DNA of 64,000 nucleotides from Cerioporus squamosus (taxonomy: Eukaryota > Basidiomycota > Agaricomycetes > Polyporales > Polyporaceae). Location: the NCBI GenBank assembly GCA_022592435.1, contig JABYQS010000047.1, forward strand, positions 124,001-188,000. Direction: 5' to 3'. Numbering within the stretch: the stretch's first letter is position 1; each line of letters starts with the position of its first letter. The translations under genes and the position numbers were made by a program. This document shows, in pieces, positions 24,744 to 35,293 of this stretch. Under the pieces are notes generated by a model, which had not been told where the DNA came from, did no database searches, and worked only from the letters and a program-made list of their open reading frames with translations.

Positions 24744-26299
24744 CTAGTCAGAGAACGGCGCGGCGCGACTAGTCTGCAGCGGGATCTTGGCCTGGTTCCA
24801 GAGGGAGCGGTGTGTGAAGTGCACGATCAAGTGACGTTCACCAAAATCCCAATCCGTCGCTTCGTGAAGGACGTCCTGCCCGCGGACGGCTACTGCATCC
24901 CCCGGGCGTAAAACTACCTCCGTGCGCAACTGCTTGAACTTGAGTGTGCAGGTGCCGAACGTTCCAAAGTAGATGATGATAGCCCAAGCCCAATGCGGGT
25001 CTTGGCTGTCCCAGTGCGCCCTAGAGAATCGATTGAACTGAATCTCCCGACCTTCGAAGAACAGCTGCGGTTCGGTGAGGCCGGACAGCGCTCGCGAGCT
25101 GGCGAACTTCTGCATGCGCCACTCGTACAGCTGCTCCAGAGAGGCGTACTGATCGGGGTCAATAGCCTTGAGGAGCGCCATAACGTACGAGTTCACCACA
25201 TCCAACTTCTCGAGCAGCAGGCATGCGGCATTGAAGGTGAGACGCGTGCGAAGGATGTCGGCACACACACCGGGTTCATCGTGCTTAGGAGCATGCCGGT
25301 CTCAGTCAAGCACGCAAGACGTCACACAGAATCTGAATAGGACGCACCGGATGGCCAATCGCGTGCCATGCCAGTACCAGGCGCGTTGTGCCCACCAAGT
25401 CCCCCACCTCCTTGTAGCCTCCTTTCTTGTCGTTGGACACTGACTTCGAAGGTTTGCAGACGTGGCCCCATTCGCGTGCGGCCTCCATCAGTTCCACCTG
25501 TTCCACAATCACGATTGACTTAGAGACGTAGAATACAGGGAGTGTTACTGACGGTACATACCAGATTCTTGCCATGAAGGCCGCCCGGAAGGTGATACAT
25601 TATGTCGTAATCGTCCGCACTCTTGACTCGCCCGGGTTCCTTGCCGCTAAGAACGTTGATCGGCCCTGCAGGTTCAATCTCCGCGACGTTTTCGGGGGAG
25701 CCATGGGGGGTTTTAACGGCCTCGGCGAGCGAGAACTTCTTCATCTGAACTGTCGATGGAGCGCTTCGAATGCGAAGTTGGCGTGGAATATAGTCAACAA
25801 GGCTCACCGGTGGCGGACCGACGTTGGGCTTTGAGCACATCGGATCGAGCTTGACGCGCCGCGCCCTTCACGACAGATGCACGCTTGCCTTTGGGAGAGC
25901 GTCTCTCCCAGGTGGTTAGGCATCTGCGGGAAGTGAGCGAGCCGGACTCGTGAGAACCGCAGTGGTTATTGCTCACTCAGGCTCCGACAGATCGCTAACC
26001 ACATCCATCGACGCTTCCAGATCCAACGTCACGCGTTGTCTCTCTACGTCCTGGGCGGTAGGGGAGAAGTCGGACCACTTTTTGCGAGGAGGGCGCCTAG
26101 ACTTGGCCCCACTGCCGGCGCAGTGGGGTTTCGTGGCGGGACCTGCAATTACAACACTGTCTGTTAGCGTACAGCGGTCCTTTCAGACCACAAATAAGAG
26201 CTGACCTCGGAGCGTCTTGTCCAACGTGCTCTGCGAGCGGGTTTGGGGACTATGAGCGCCCAGCGGCGCGCCCCGTACAGGAGGCATGACTGTCTGCAT
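24744..26299 (-). CDS. TET/JBP-like 2OG-Fe(II) dioxygenase
   Basis: Probably oxidises a base in DNA, as TET (5-methylcytosine) and JBP (thymine) enzymes do. The N-terminal exon MQTVMPPVRGAPLGAHSPQT starts at 26299. Next is a basic, DNA-contact-like segment (GAKSRRPPRKKWSDFSPTAQ), a middle exon (SADDYDIMYHLPGGLHGKNL), and the catalytic double-stranded beta-helix: FSRAHWDSQDPHWAWAIIIY gives the HxD iron ligands, RPGDAVAVRGQDVLHEATDW the distal iron-binding His, and FGERHLIVHFTH the Arg expected to hold 2-oxoglutarate. The stop is at 24744. The order HxD ... PG-x-x-x-x-x-x-G-x-x-x-x-H ... G(E/D)R matches basidiomycete TET/JBP domains. A generic 2OG oxygenase acting on another substrate remains possible. 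Exon joins upstream of 25,290 are approximate. Confidence 0.65.
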
Positions 26300-26715
26300 G
26301 TAAATGGGGCAGCATACGTACAGCTGAATACCGAGAATACGCGATGAGAGAGGGACACCAACCAGGTCTGAGCAGGGGCGAGATGTAGAGCAGAGAAGCG
26401 GGGGCTTGGGGGGAGGCTCTCTCCCCGGGCGGCATACTTTGAATTCCGCTCGGTATTCGCCGGGCCTGTTTTTTCTGCACAGACGTCTTCGTCACCCCTC
26501 CCAACCTCGTCTACCACTACCAACGAGTTCTATTTCAACCCTTCCTCCAGTCTCTCTTGGCAGCACAACACCACAATCACCGTACCAGTGACCGTGCTGC
26601 CTCAGGGCGCGCTGAGTCTGCACTGTGACAATTGGACGAGGTGAGCACTTTTCAGCTGCATGCATCGGTGGCCGCAACGGTGTTCGGTATCACATCAGAA
26701 GCCCCACCCCCGAGT

Positions 26716-27165
26716 CAATGGAGTTCCAGCGACGTTGGGAGAAGCGGACGAGCGAGCTTGCGTCCGCGTTGTTCCAACGCGGCGCAGTTAGCACATTCCA
26801 CCTAGAACCTTGCCGCTCAGGCTTGGTCTTCTCCTTCAGGTCTTTCGCTGTTCCAGCGGACCGCAGACTGTCTGGGTGGACGCGTTGTTCCAACGTACAT
26901 CAGACACGTTCAAGGGAGGTGTGCCTCATAATGCCTTGTTGTTCGCTGTTCCAGCGACGACACAGGGGTGAGGTGACCGCGTCCGTTGCTGTTCCAGCAA
27001 GGACGTGGGCGGCATGGTATGATGCGCTCCTGTGTACGTTGTTCCAACGTCGTCGAGTTCTTTCTTGCTGCGTGTCCCTGCCACGGTCATGATATCTTCG
27101 CTGTTCCAGCGAGTATCGTTCCCGTCCGCTATACGCTTGGGGCTGCGCTGTTCCAACGCGCCCCA
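26716..27165. repeat. Array of eight covarying short hairpins (CGYTG-TTC-CARCG)
   Basis: Each copy has two complementary arms around an invariant TTC: 26766-26780, 26846-26858, 26883-26895, 26943-26957, 26986-27000, 27036-27050, 27098-27112 and 27145-27159. A half copy lies at 26721-26732. The arms differ between copies (CGTTG/CAACG, CGCTG/CAGCG, TTGCTG/CAGCAA) but stay mostly complementary. Some extend further, as in GTCC...GGAC around 26981-27004 and GGGGC...GCCCC at 27139-27164. The array lies 0.4-0.9 kb upstream of the dioxygenase start. Candidates are binding sites for a dimeric regulator or structured DNA/RNA elements. Confidence 0.8.
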
Positions 27166-27868
27166 GTCCTGTTGAGGGAAAGCGGCTGTCCATGCTCCCG
27201 CCGTCGCTGTGTGCTGACAGGAGTGGACTCGCGGCCCGGAGCTCTCGTGCGTTCTCGTTGCTATTACCCTGCGATGGAACTGACTATGCACACAGTCTCC
27301 TTCACCGCGGAACACTACCTGCAGGCGCAGGTGGTTGGGATGAGGCGCTTCGTGAGGAAGTGCTGCGCAAGGAGCCTGGTGAGTTCACGTTCAGGGATAC
27401 CATAGCCGTTTGGCCGTAGTACCAGCATACCTTCGTCAGTAACCCGCGTGTCTGTACATCCTGTAAATCATAGTCTCTACAGTCAAAATGTGTTCGCCTC
27501 TCATGCCCGATCCTGCAACAGCATATCTGGCACTTAGGCCTAGCTGTTGTCATGAATGCGTCGTTTGCTGCAGGAATGAGTTCCCGGCCGGCGATGTCAG
27601 TCGTGTGCCAGACCGTCAATGTGCGCAGTTACATGTCTGCGGCGCCGGCACTCTCCCCGATCCCCAGCGTCGTCGGCCTGAGGATCTGGCAGATAGGGCA
27701 TCTGGAAGCCGTGTCACAACCAGCGAGTGGGCATGTCTCCCTGACCGACGGCCGTGCACAGATGGAGGCCACCCCAGAGTGAATTTGGCGCACGCAAGAT
27801 GAGATATACAACGTGAGCGTAGAGCTGTGGTTCGTACATAGAATATGAACTACATCTCTTGCGCGGTG
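27166..27868. other. Unassigned 0.7-kb stretch next to the hairpin array
   Basis: Several short frames occur on both strands (plus 27274-27405 and 27552-27782; minus 27302-27619) but none has convincing exon joins or motifs. A small unrecognised gene is possible; nothing definite can be supported. Confidence 0.35.
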
Positions 27869-28773
27869 TCAGGCAGACAGTTCCGCGGCGTCAGCAGCCC
27901 AAGAGGCCCTTGGGCTAACACGAGACATAAATGTTCCCTCTTGTACCGGCAGCCCATCCAGGCCTTCTCCAAACTCAAACTCGGACTGATCATCTTCGTC
28001 CAGTTGGGGAATGCGGGGTGGGGAAGGAGGATACCAGTCCCATCTGCCTTGCCACCAGGGTCGCTCGAAGACCTCGTCCTGAGGGCCGTTGTAAGGAGAC
28101 CAAAGTCACACTTGCAGCATACTAAATCACTTACAGGGAGGTGCTCGCGCCCCCACGCGGCGATGGCCGCCATTCTTGTCACATCCGTCTCTCCCTGGTC
28201 CCCTACCACGCGCAACACGGCGCGCACGAAGCCATGCCACTGCAAATCCAAACAGACCTCGTCCGAGGGACAGTGCCGTGCGCCAAAATATGCGAAGATG
28301 CTATGAAGCGCAATCAAGGACTCCTCGTGCTCCAATCGCAATTGGAACAGGTCGATTTGGAAAGGGAGCCCGTGCTTCCAAGCACGAGCCGCCTGGCGTG
28401 TAGCAGGAAATGGTACCTGAAGCCATGTGAGACGGTAGACATCCAATAGCACATTCGCACTCACGAGGATCTGGGGGCCGCTGCCGTCTTGCATGGACGC
28501 CGCCAACGGTACATGAATCGCCAGGGACAAACCATCCAGAGTGTTCGCGGATTCGTCGGAATCGGGGTCCACGACGAGGCAGACCACTCCGTCTCCTCGC
28601 GCTATAAGAACGGGAAGGTCCCAAGGCTCTGGGGGCGAAGGTTCTCCCCAGCCTCCGCGTGGCACATAAGGGGCAGGGAGCGTAACGGATGGCATGGGGG
28701 TGACTGAAGGCGATTCACGTTCCAGGTTTCGTACGAACAGGATGGTCGGGAAGAAGTAGGGAGGAAGGTGCAT
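27869..28773 (-). CDS. Unknown protein of the giant transposon
   Basis: A start at 28773 gives MHLPPYFFPTILFVRNLERE. A long first exon includes VCLVVDPDSDESANTL, PQILVSANVLLDVYRLTWLQ and HHEE-type charged helices around LFQLRLEHEESLIALHSIFA. One intron (about 28076-28132) joins ...AAWGREHLP to an acidic, Trp-rich tail, DEVFERPWWQGRWDWYPPSP to FEFGEGLDGLPVQEG, ending at 27869. The Trp/Asp/Glu-rich C-terminus resembles that of the neighbouring protein at 29,114-29,901. No known domain is recognised. It reads in the same direction as its neighbours in the right half of the element. Confidence 0.55.
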
Positions 28774-29113
28774 CGACTTGGGAGGTCAAGCGCCTAGGAG
28801 ATCGGACCACGCTACAACGACATTTCAGCGGGGAATTGGTAACAATACGGCGGTGAAGGCTATCGTATGATAGACACAAGTAAGGCGTGTCCCTAGGAAG
28901 TAATCAGGTGAACGACACATGCAAGGATCATATCACGGGCGAGAGGCCGCAAATATATATGATCGTTGTGAGTCACTGTCTACTTCCACGCACCCTGCAG
29001 CGGACAACCGGCGTCCTGCATGTCTGCCGCTGAGCTAGGCCGTCACCAGGGATGCTGTCTTGCTTGTGACCAGCCGTAAGTAAAGAGCGCATGATACATG
29101 ATCGCCTAACCAT
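28774..29113. other. Intergenic spacer within the giant transposon
   Basis: Contains no recognisable gene; AT-rich TATATATG near 28,955 could belong to the promoter of the downstream minus-strand gene. Confidence 0.4.
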
Positions 29114-29901
29114 CTATCTCAACATGTTCAACGTTATCCCGGCAGGCAGACTATCCTCTAAATCCTCCAAGTACTCCTGCAACCTCGCCTGGCTTGCGTA
29201 CCACGATTCGCCGCCGTGGAGAGCGATTACAGGATCCATGGCTTCCTCCAGCTGCAACAACACTTGAGATGGCCATTCAGGTTCGTCTTCACCATCAATG
29301 AGACCCAGCGGCCTCCATGTGAACCAGTCGTCCCCGCTAGATTCTCCCCAGAACCATGCCTCCCACGGCGGCGGCGGGGTCATCTCTACGGCATCCGGAT
29401 AGTCTTCCATCTCGCCGTCGGAGGAGCCTTCATATTGCGAAGGAATGCGTTCAGCGGATGGGTCTTGGTCCGTGAACGGATCTTCGCTAGGAGTAGGCCA
29501 CCTGTGTAGCCCTTGCCGCAGATAGTCCAACGCAAACTCGATCTCGCGCGAGGCTTCTAAACAAACGAGCTAAGTCAATATGCATTGTGTGTCGGCACTG
29601 CAAGGGATAACCTCACCGAACAAACGGTCCGCGAGCTGCGCGCATGCGACCATTGTCCAAGGATCCTCGATATCTATGTCGTGAGGTGTCAGTCCTCTGA
29701 CCGGGAGCTGCTAAACAGAGCGGTCCTACCGAGAAAAATGTCAGCGTAGTCCAAGATGTGACGCCGCAGTGCACGAATCTGCAAGACAAAGAAAATTAAG
29801 ATGAATAATTGGATCTAACCTGAGATCGTCACATTTGAGGAGCTCACTTCGTCTTGGATTGCTGTCAGGGCGCACTCAGCCTCAGCGGATGAAGGCTCCA
29901 T
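29114..29901 (-). CDS. Small acidic protein of unknown function in the giant transposon
   Basis: Four exons join in frame: MEPSSAEAECALTAIQDE, IRALRRHILDYADIFLG, DIEDPWTMVACAQLADRLF, and EASREIEFALDYLRQGLHRW followed by a long acidic tail with PPPPWEAWFWGESSGDDWF and ending LPAGITLNMLR. The protein is about 195 residues. The N-terminal half is predicted helical; the tail is rich in Asp, Glu and Trp. No family is recognised. It sits between the HECT-like gene and another unknown gene, all transcribed leftward. Confidence 0.6.
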
Positions 29902-30237
29902 GACAAGGTGCAGCGCAACCGGAAACAATGTTGCTTCGCCAGATCATCAAAGGTTGCTTATCACGACATCACTGGCACCGATGGGCCGCGCTCATTCACA
30001 GGGACATTACCTGAAAAGGTCGGGATAATGATACCCCCAACCACCGCTGTAGTGTAGTCTGTCCACTGTGCACCCCCGTGAGTGTTCGCCTGGGTCTACC
30101 AGCCATCGTACTGCGTACTGAGTATGTGATTCGGCATGTTTCAGTAGCATACGGAGTACGAGCCTCGGTAAGCTAGACTACGATGAACAGACGCTACGCG
30201 ATATGCTCCCAGCCTAAATGACAGTGGACTACGTCAA
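29902..30237. other. Intergenic spacer within the giant transposon
   Basis: 336 bp, probably the 3' region of the HECT-like gene and the promoter of the small acidic gene. Short inverted repeats (GTAGTCTGTCCACTGT / ACAGTGGACTAC) lie near 30,053-30,069 and 30,221-30,232. No gene is seen. Confidence 0.4.
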
Positions 30238-33200
30238 CTAAGCCTGATTAAAGTCCTCCGGGTGCAAGAGGGCGCCATGCAACCACGCCTGAAAACAATT
30301 CCACGGCTTGCCCTCGCGCAGCAAGTTGCGCAAACCGTCATCCATGGTTACCGTGCACTCGTAGAAGCACGCATGGATATCGATCTACGCCGTCAATGTT
30401 AGTCAGGGTGTACGGACCGGGAGACAAGCCATGAACAGACGCACCGCTGCTGGTATGGGACCTACATTCCCCGGAGCCTCAGCGGTTTTGGGACACCTAT
30501 CGCCCTTATGAACAAATGCAATCTGGAACTCATGCTCAGCGGAGGACGGAAGTGCAATACAGCGACAGAAACCCACCTTGACAGTCCACTCCTTCTCGAC
30601 TGGCACCAAGTCGCTGCCGGACATGATAGTGAGGAACATCCGCGCTCGAAGCAAGGGATCGCCGGCATCCGAGTCGAACGTCTCCCCGACCAGCTTTCGG
30701 ATACCGTCGTTGTCCGGATGACCAGCCTGCTTCATGTAATACACGAACGCCACCTGAAACTCGTTTTCGAAGGTCTGATCCCATTCGGCGATTGACATGC
30801 CACTGCCCTCTGCACCCTGTGCCGGTATCGAGTCAGTGCCACCAACCTCTTCTCCGGTGAGGTCAACCTGGCTGTGATCAACGCCGCTGGCGAAGTCGAT
30901 GTGATCAAGCAGAACTTGCACGTTGTCCAGCCGCTTGTTGCACATAGCAGCAATGTAGTCGCGGGCCAAACCATTAAACGTCTGCAGGATAGGTGAGATG
31001 GATTAAAGTGAAGTGCAAAGCGCCAATAGATATGCGCACCCCAATGAGAGTAGGACGGTCCGGGTGTGCCGCAAAGATGCCGTCGGTAAAGGCATGCATG
31101 TCGGGATCGTCAGCAACCTGACGAGCCCCAAAGACGAGGTACGAGACAAGATCCTGTTCGATCGAGTCCACGTCTTGAGGAGACAGCGTGTCTGTTCCGT
31201 AGTGCTCGGGCTACTCGCATCACCTTAATTCAGTTGTGCGAACACAGAGCTATTGAAAGAGCGTACGTACATCGATGTCAGCTGCGGCTAGACGACATAT
31301 GAGTGGATGGCCAGGCTCTTGCGGCAGAGGCTGAGTGATGTCCCAAGTGCGCCATGGCTGGACGCTCTCCAAAAGCCCTGCGTCCACGGCAGCCATGAAC
31401 GGCTCGTCGACGCGACAGGCATATGACCGACCTAGTAATGCAAGGAGCAAGAGATGCGGCGAGATGGGGTCCGGTCCGACCGAAAGGACGATGAGATGAA
31501 GCAAAGAAATGAAACCAGCTGTGCGCAGCGCCGTATCCCTCTCGGGACGAGGATCGCGTCGCCCAAACCACCTTATGGCATCGTATCGTCCACGAGACTG
31601 CCAATACTTGTGTTGACCCACCACAAGATAGACGACGTTGCGTAATACGGCCCTGATAGGGCTGTCGCCGATGGCGGCATCACTGTAGGCAAGGATAGCA
31701 GGTATTGCATGAGCGATAGGTTAGACATACACAGTCGGGGAACTCACATTTGTATATCCAGATGGCGAGTGTGGCGAATAATCTCCGAGAGGGGAACGAG
31801 TTCGCAGTAGGCCCCATCCTGAGAGAACTCGCGAGAGAACGCCTCCTGGAATGCTTCGCGTTTCTGTTGCGTGATTGGGCCAGTTGGCGAGTGCGTGAAT
31901 AGCCACTGAATGAGGAAAATGAGCATGCTGGCTGCCTCTTTCGGGTCGCGCCCGCGTATCTTCGGACGCAGACCGGCAGAGCTGAGGGCCCCTCGTGGGA
32001 TGGCAGCGACCACACGCTCTGCCCACGCCATAAGCTGAGCCTTCGCCAACTCGCGTAACGGCTCCGTGCGGCAAGGAGGGTGCACCTGGATAAGCAACGG
32101 GCATTGAATCAGCGCTGTGATAGACACCACCAAATGATCACTCCACTGACTGGAACGTGAGAGTGCAGACTATGATCCGTCGCCGCACGGGCATCCAGCG
32201 ATGAGGTGTTTGCTGCAACAGGGCTCGACACACGGCGACGGTTCGAAGGTGGGATAGTGGCAGGAGTCTACGAAGCGCCCGGCATTAGGACGCTGGGAAG
32301 GTAGGCGAGAACGAGCAAGGACCATACCTCAGGGGAGCCAACCTCGGAATGAGTGCGTCTAAGGCCTCGCGCACCGACCGGAGATGGGTCCTCTCCGGGA
32401 GAAACTGAACGCGGAGTAGATGCATGGCTCTCGGGGGTCCGACAAACACGCGGGGCGGGAGCACGCCCGCCCGTGCTCATCCTTGCAGAGCGGCGTGGCA
32501 TGGCCACTGATGCTTCCTGGGGTATGCAAAGGTCAGTACATGACAGTATATGAAACAAGACCAGCTTACCGTTTCGACGGGCCCAGTTGCGACGCTGTCG
32601 ATGGTAGGCCCGGCAGCAATGTGACCCGAGCCTTGGGTCATAGCGACCTCGGTGTTCAGGAGGGACAGAGAGGGGACGGCGTCTAGGGGCGGACAACCAG
32701 CGCGCAAGTAACTGGCGGGCGACGTCGGGGTAGGCGGGGTGGGGGGACGATCAACACGCATATAATCTTCAAGCACAGTGGCGCGCCGCGGTGGCACTGG
32801 AATTGGTGCGGGTAACGCAGGTGGGGCTGCCTCCGCCTCGGGCAGCGCACACCCGCGGGGACGCGGCGCCGGTCGCGACGACGGGCCTGCAACGGGAGCA
32901 GGCTGTGGAGAAGATGGCGACGAAGATGGCGGACACTCGGGTCTGCATTCAGGCGACACTTCCTCCAGTGCCTCGCACAGAGCCCTGAACGGGAAACAGG
33001 GATGAGGTAGCTTCGCGGCGCGGATACGCGTGAAGTCCGCCAGACCTGGCGCGCCCAAGACGTAAGCTGGGTGGTTCGCAAGCGGGGCTTGTAAATCGCC
33101 ATAGCGAGGGCCTGTCATTGTACGATTCAATACATCATGCGGAGTGGATTGAGTGTTAAACGTTGACACTCACATATGCGCAGGAACGTATGCTTCATGA

Positions 33201-34670
33201 ACTCGGCACCGATGGGACACTTGATGACGGTGAGCGACAGTTTGGCAGTGTGGATGTTTGCGACCGTGTAGGTCAACTCGTTGAAGCCGTCGAACGGTGC
33301 GTGAACCTTCGTGGTGCGACCAGACGAGGATAGAAGGACGAAAGGGAGGTCGAGCGGTGATCTCCACGGGCGAGTAGTGTCATACCCAGGAAGCGTGATG
33401 TCATTCACGGCCAACTGGGCGACTACCTGGTTTCCAAAGGACTTATACACTGACCCGGACTTGGCGAGAGTGACGGTGAACAGGAGCCCCCAGTGCTCCA
33501 AAGACTCCACCGCCTTACCGAAAGCCCAGTCGGTGAACGAGAAGTTTTTACGAGGGAATTTTGAACGTGCGCGCCCGAAGATAGGATGCTGAACCAGATC
33601 AAACATGAGGAAGATACATTCAGGAGGGAGCAAGACGACTTACCGCAAACGGCCAGAAACACACAGAAAAGGTCTCATAATTGGGATCCGGAGAGGCCGA
33701 GGAGGAGGAAGCCACGGGCGTTGCGGAAGCCAGTTGCGCGTGTGCAGGGTCTCCTGGCATCAGGGAGGAGGGCGCGACGGCCGGCGCCGAGGCGTGGTGG
33801 GGATGCAGTTGCAGGACAGTGGGGGCAGGGACTGAGGCTCCCGGAGGGGGGGTGGACGTCACCATGGTGCGCGAACGCGGAGCGTTGGCGGGACCTGGAG
33901 CACTACCGGAGCTGGTCGTGGTGCGATGCCGGACGATCGCCGCATTGCGGCGATCGTTGGTGGAGCCAGCATCGACAGGACGCACACCGTTGTACGCAGC
34001 AATGGGAGGGGGCAGGGGCATGAGTGTAGTGGCAGTCGACGACGGCCTGACCGGCGGCACATGAAATGAAGGAGGCGCGCCATGGAGGGATGGATGTGTC
34101 GTGGTGAACTGCGGTGGAACAGCGGATGACAGGGCGGGGCTAGATGAAGCATGAAGGAGATGAGAAGTCATAACGATGAGGTGAAAAATGCGGACTTACG
34201 TCCCCGAGCCAGAACTGGGGGCCGAAGAGTGCGCACGAAGGAGGAGGCCGCACACACAGACGGTGGTGCGACCCCACTGGTCCCGCGGCTCCAGCTACTC
34301 CGAGTGTCAGCGGCAGAAGGACCAAAAAGGGAATGAAGACGCACTGCGAAGAATCCTCCACATGAGCTCAGCGGACAGCCCCCGCGTTGAGTCGCCTGCT
34401 CGAAGTTTTGAGCCCGGTGTTGGTACCAGGGATGATCACATTGTGCGCATATTTCATCGGGACGCAGCGCATGCTAGACATACAGCAAGTGTTAAGGCCG
34501 GAAGCAAGGAGGGGGCGGTACGAGGCTTTGGCACTCACATCTCGGCTGACGTTGTTGTCGGTGACCTCGAAAAATGCGCAAGGGCCACCGGGATCAGCCA
34601 CACATTGCGGATTCTGACAAGGCCCACGTGGGGGACAAAAGCCAGAAGTCGGGGTGGGTGAGGCAGCCAT
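30238..34670 (-). CDS. Large zinc-ribbon plus HECT-type E3 ubiquitin ligase-like protein
   Basis: About twelve exons join without frame breaks into a protein of roughly 1,200 residues. The N-terminus has Cys/His clusters (CPPRGPCQNPQCVADPGGPC, then ICAQCDHPWYQHR, GGCPLSSCGGFF and VCVCGLLLRAHS), probably zinc ribbons. A long Ser/Pro-rich linker follows, then an unknown folded domain (FPRKNFSFTDWAFGKAVESL to YTVANIHTAKLSLTVIKCPI), a second disordered region, and a C-terminal HECT-like half. The latter includes TALRTAGFISLLHLIVLSVG with ISPHLLLLALLG (N-lobe), LLRARMFLTIMSGSDLVP (the 'fvtGs..lP' motif) and PAAIDIHACFYECTVTMDDG, where HACF matches the catalytic Cys of HECT ligases. It stops at 30238. 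ATG 34688 is an alternative start. It could tag host or transposase proteins for turnover. The HECT call comes from motif order and is not certain. Confidence 0.6.
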
Positions 34671-35029
34671 GATGACCGTCTGTTGCAAGCAAGTCTACAA
34701 CAGGAGGGAACGTCGAAGATGGAAGAGCGAGAGAAACCCGAAGGCCACGGTGGGGAGAAAGCTGGGGAATGGCCTCCCTCCTCCGCCAACTTTCGGACAT
34801 CCTTCGGATTTGCGGTCACGGAATATGAGTTACTGCCCGACAGGAATAGCTCAGTGGCGCAGTCGTGCCTGGCATGAATATCCTTGGCATTGAGGAGAGC
34901 CAACAGGAGTGGTTCTCAGTCGTATGGTGGCTGTGTCCGAGGGGGAGAGTTTACCTCGATGGGCGTCTGTTGCGGCGTCTGTCGGGGGAGATTCCTTGCC
35001 CCACGCGCAGGGAACTCATTGGTGCGAGC

Positions 35030-35255
35030 GTAGTGCAAACTGAGTTCAAAGTCCGTCAAAAGGATGCAAAGAGCGACTGCATGCGTATTATGGTGGCGCA
35101 GAGGTACGAGTTCTCAGAGCCACGAAGCAAACGGAATGCATGCGGCTGCAAAACAGGGCAAAAGTGATGCAAAGGATAGCAATTTGACGCAAACCATCTC
35201 AATTCAGTGCAAAGCCGGGCAAACGCTTGCAATCCGGTGCAAACGTGAAAGTTGT
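35030..35255. repeat. Right subterminal TGCAAA motif cluster
   Basis: About ten TGCAAA, GGCAAA or TTGCAA variants (for example near 35066, 35146, 35170, 35198, 35208, 35218, 35229 and 35238) mirror the TTTGCA cluster at the left end. Opposite orientation at the two ends is what transposase-binding subterminal repeats show. Confidence 0.7.
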
Positions 35256-35283
35256 TTTATTTTGTCCTAAAATCCTCGTCATA

Positions 35284-35293
35284 CACTCCGGAT
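35284..35293. repeat. Right 10-bp target-site duplication
   Basis: CACTCCGGAT directly after the right terminus CGTCATA; identical to 15,250-15,259. Confidence 0.9.

Larger units (their letters stand above)
15260..35283. mobile_element. Giant (~20 kb) integrase-type DNA transposon with cargo genes
   Basis: The ends are inverted copies. The left is TATGACGCGATTTCGTGGAC, continuing AATAAA; the right, read on the other strand, is TATGACGAGGATTTTAGGAC, continuing AAAATAAA. A perfect 10-bp direct repeat flanks the pair. Just inside both ends are dense, oppositely oriented TTTGCA motifs. The first gene inside the left end is a DDE integrase, placed as expected for the mobilising enzyme. The remaining 18 kb carry at least eight further genes, including HECT-type ubiquitin ligase-like and TET/JBP-like dioxygenase proteins. 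The perfect duplication and largely open frames imply a recent, possibly still competent insertion. It is not a Starship (no DUF3435 captain seen) and has no KDZ transposase. The name of the superfamily is left open. Confidence 0.85.

Noticed and set aside
26716..27165. CRISPR-like array
   Set aside because: Units are short palindromes with irregular spacing and variable arms, and the genome is eukaryotic.
26625..27315. Overlapping open frames of 129-155 codons across the hairpin array
   Set aside because: The apparent repeated peptides arise from the repeated hairpin units, and frames are open on both strands; no start context or motif supports coding.
32130..34670. Two separate genes instead of one long HECT-like gene
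   Set aside because: An intron ending before GTGCACCC near 32,086 joins the upstream and downstream parts in phase, so a single gene is the simpler model, though RNA evidence is lacking.
15260..35283. Starship or KDZ (Plavaka/Zisupton-type) element
   Set aside because: No DUF3435 tyrosine recombinase and no KDZ transposase were seen; the only recombinase is a DDE integrase-core protein.
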